IMG/VR virus record: IMGVR_UViG_3300042868_004489
Location: 1 to 21,843 of that record
Strand: one strand, 5' to 3'
DNA: 21,843 nucleotides
Source: a virus
Below the pieces are notes generated by a model that was not told the DNA's origin, did not search any database, and was given only the letters and a program-made list of their open reading frames with translations. The stretch's first letter is position 1. Every line of letters begins with the position of its first letter. The position numbers and the translations under genes were made by a program. Positions 21,838 through 21,843 of this stretch are shown one piece after another.

Positions 21838-21843
21838 GTGTTA
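21775..21843 (+). CDS. Start of next gene (cut by window end)
   Basis: Only the first 23 codons are visible (MNDIFNENVPLKTETPAFAK, then HVL), with no stop before the edge. The ATG follows the A-rich leader AATTAAAAAG, typical of this genome. The start lies in the loop of the 18-bp stem. Too short to identify; translation is supported only by leader, context and open frame. Confidence 0.5.
   Translation, partial: MNDIFNENVPLKTETPAFAKHVL

Overview
The window reads as part of the genome of a tailed double-stranded DNA phage (or prophage) with long-tailed, siphovirus-like morphology that infects a member of the Bacteroidota, probably of the Flavobacteriia type. The grounds are: an HK97-type capsid gene followed by connector, tail tube, tape-measure and tail-tip genes in canonical order; AT-rich DNA; starts that almost all lack Shine-Dalgarno sequences; a promoter with the Bacteroidota signature TTG-N19-TAnnTTTG; and several proteins of types I recall from Bacteroidota phages. 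Every gene is on the + strand and packing is tight, with ATGA or TAATG overlaps at many junctions. No integrase, tRNA, CRISPR array, insertion sequence or host gene was seen.

Layout. Bases 1-3880 hold the head and neck: the 3' part of the major capsid gene (cut by the left edge), a small charged repeat protein, a head-tail connector carrying an inserted glycine-rich domain, a neck or tail-completion protein, the tail tube protein with a C-terminal Ig-like domain, and a 60-residue protein. Intrinsic terminators follow the capsid gene and the tail tube/60-residue pair, the two places where very high expression is expected. Bases 3929-7764 hold two small tail-assembly genes and the 990-residue tape measure protein. 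Bases 7764-15975 hold the tail tip and adhesion apparatus: a baseplate-hub-like protein, a small coiled-coil protein, a large beta-rich tip protein, a jelly-roll-like protein, a protein with two tandem Cys-bounded domains, a repeat-containing tail fibre and a small accessory protein. Bases 15972-17802 hold the lysis cassette (holin-like protein, Cys/His lysin) and a calcineurin-type metallophosphoesterase, closed by a strong terminator at 17846-17880.

After that terminator a promoter at 17946-17975 starts a second transcription unit. It opens with a chain of tiny translationally coupled genes (53, 57, 122, 74, 32 and 56 residues; two encode membrane peptides and one is MazG-like), then a DnaA-domain-IV-like DNA-binding protein, a replication-initiator-like protein and a DnaB-type RecA-fold helicase, then a coiled-coil protein and the first 23 codons of another gene. 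This is a replication module.

The most interesting structure is non-coding or hidden in coding DNA. There is a 108-base leader between the DnaA-like gene and the initiator with competing RNA stems; an array of five 12-bp repeats inside the initiator gene that could be an origin, as in lambda O; and an 18-bp RNA stem at the right edge that brackets the start codon of the last gene. All functional names come from reading motifs and gene order; no database search was possible.
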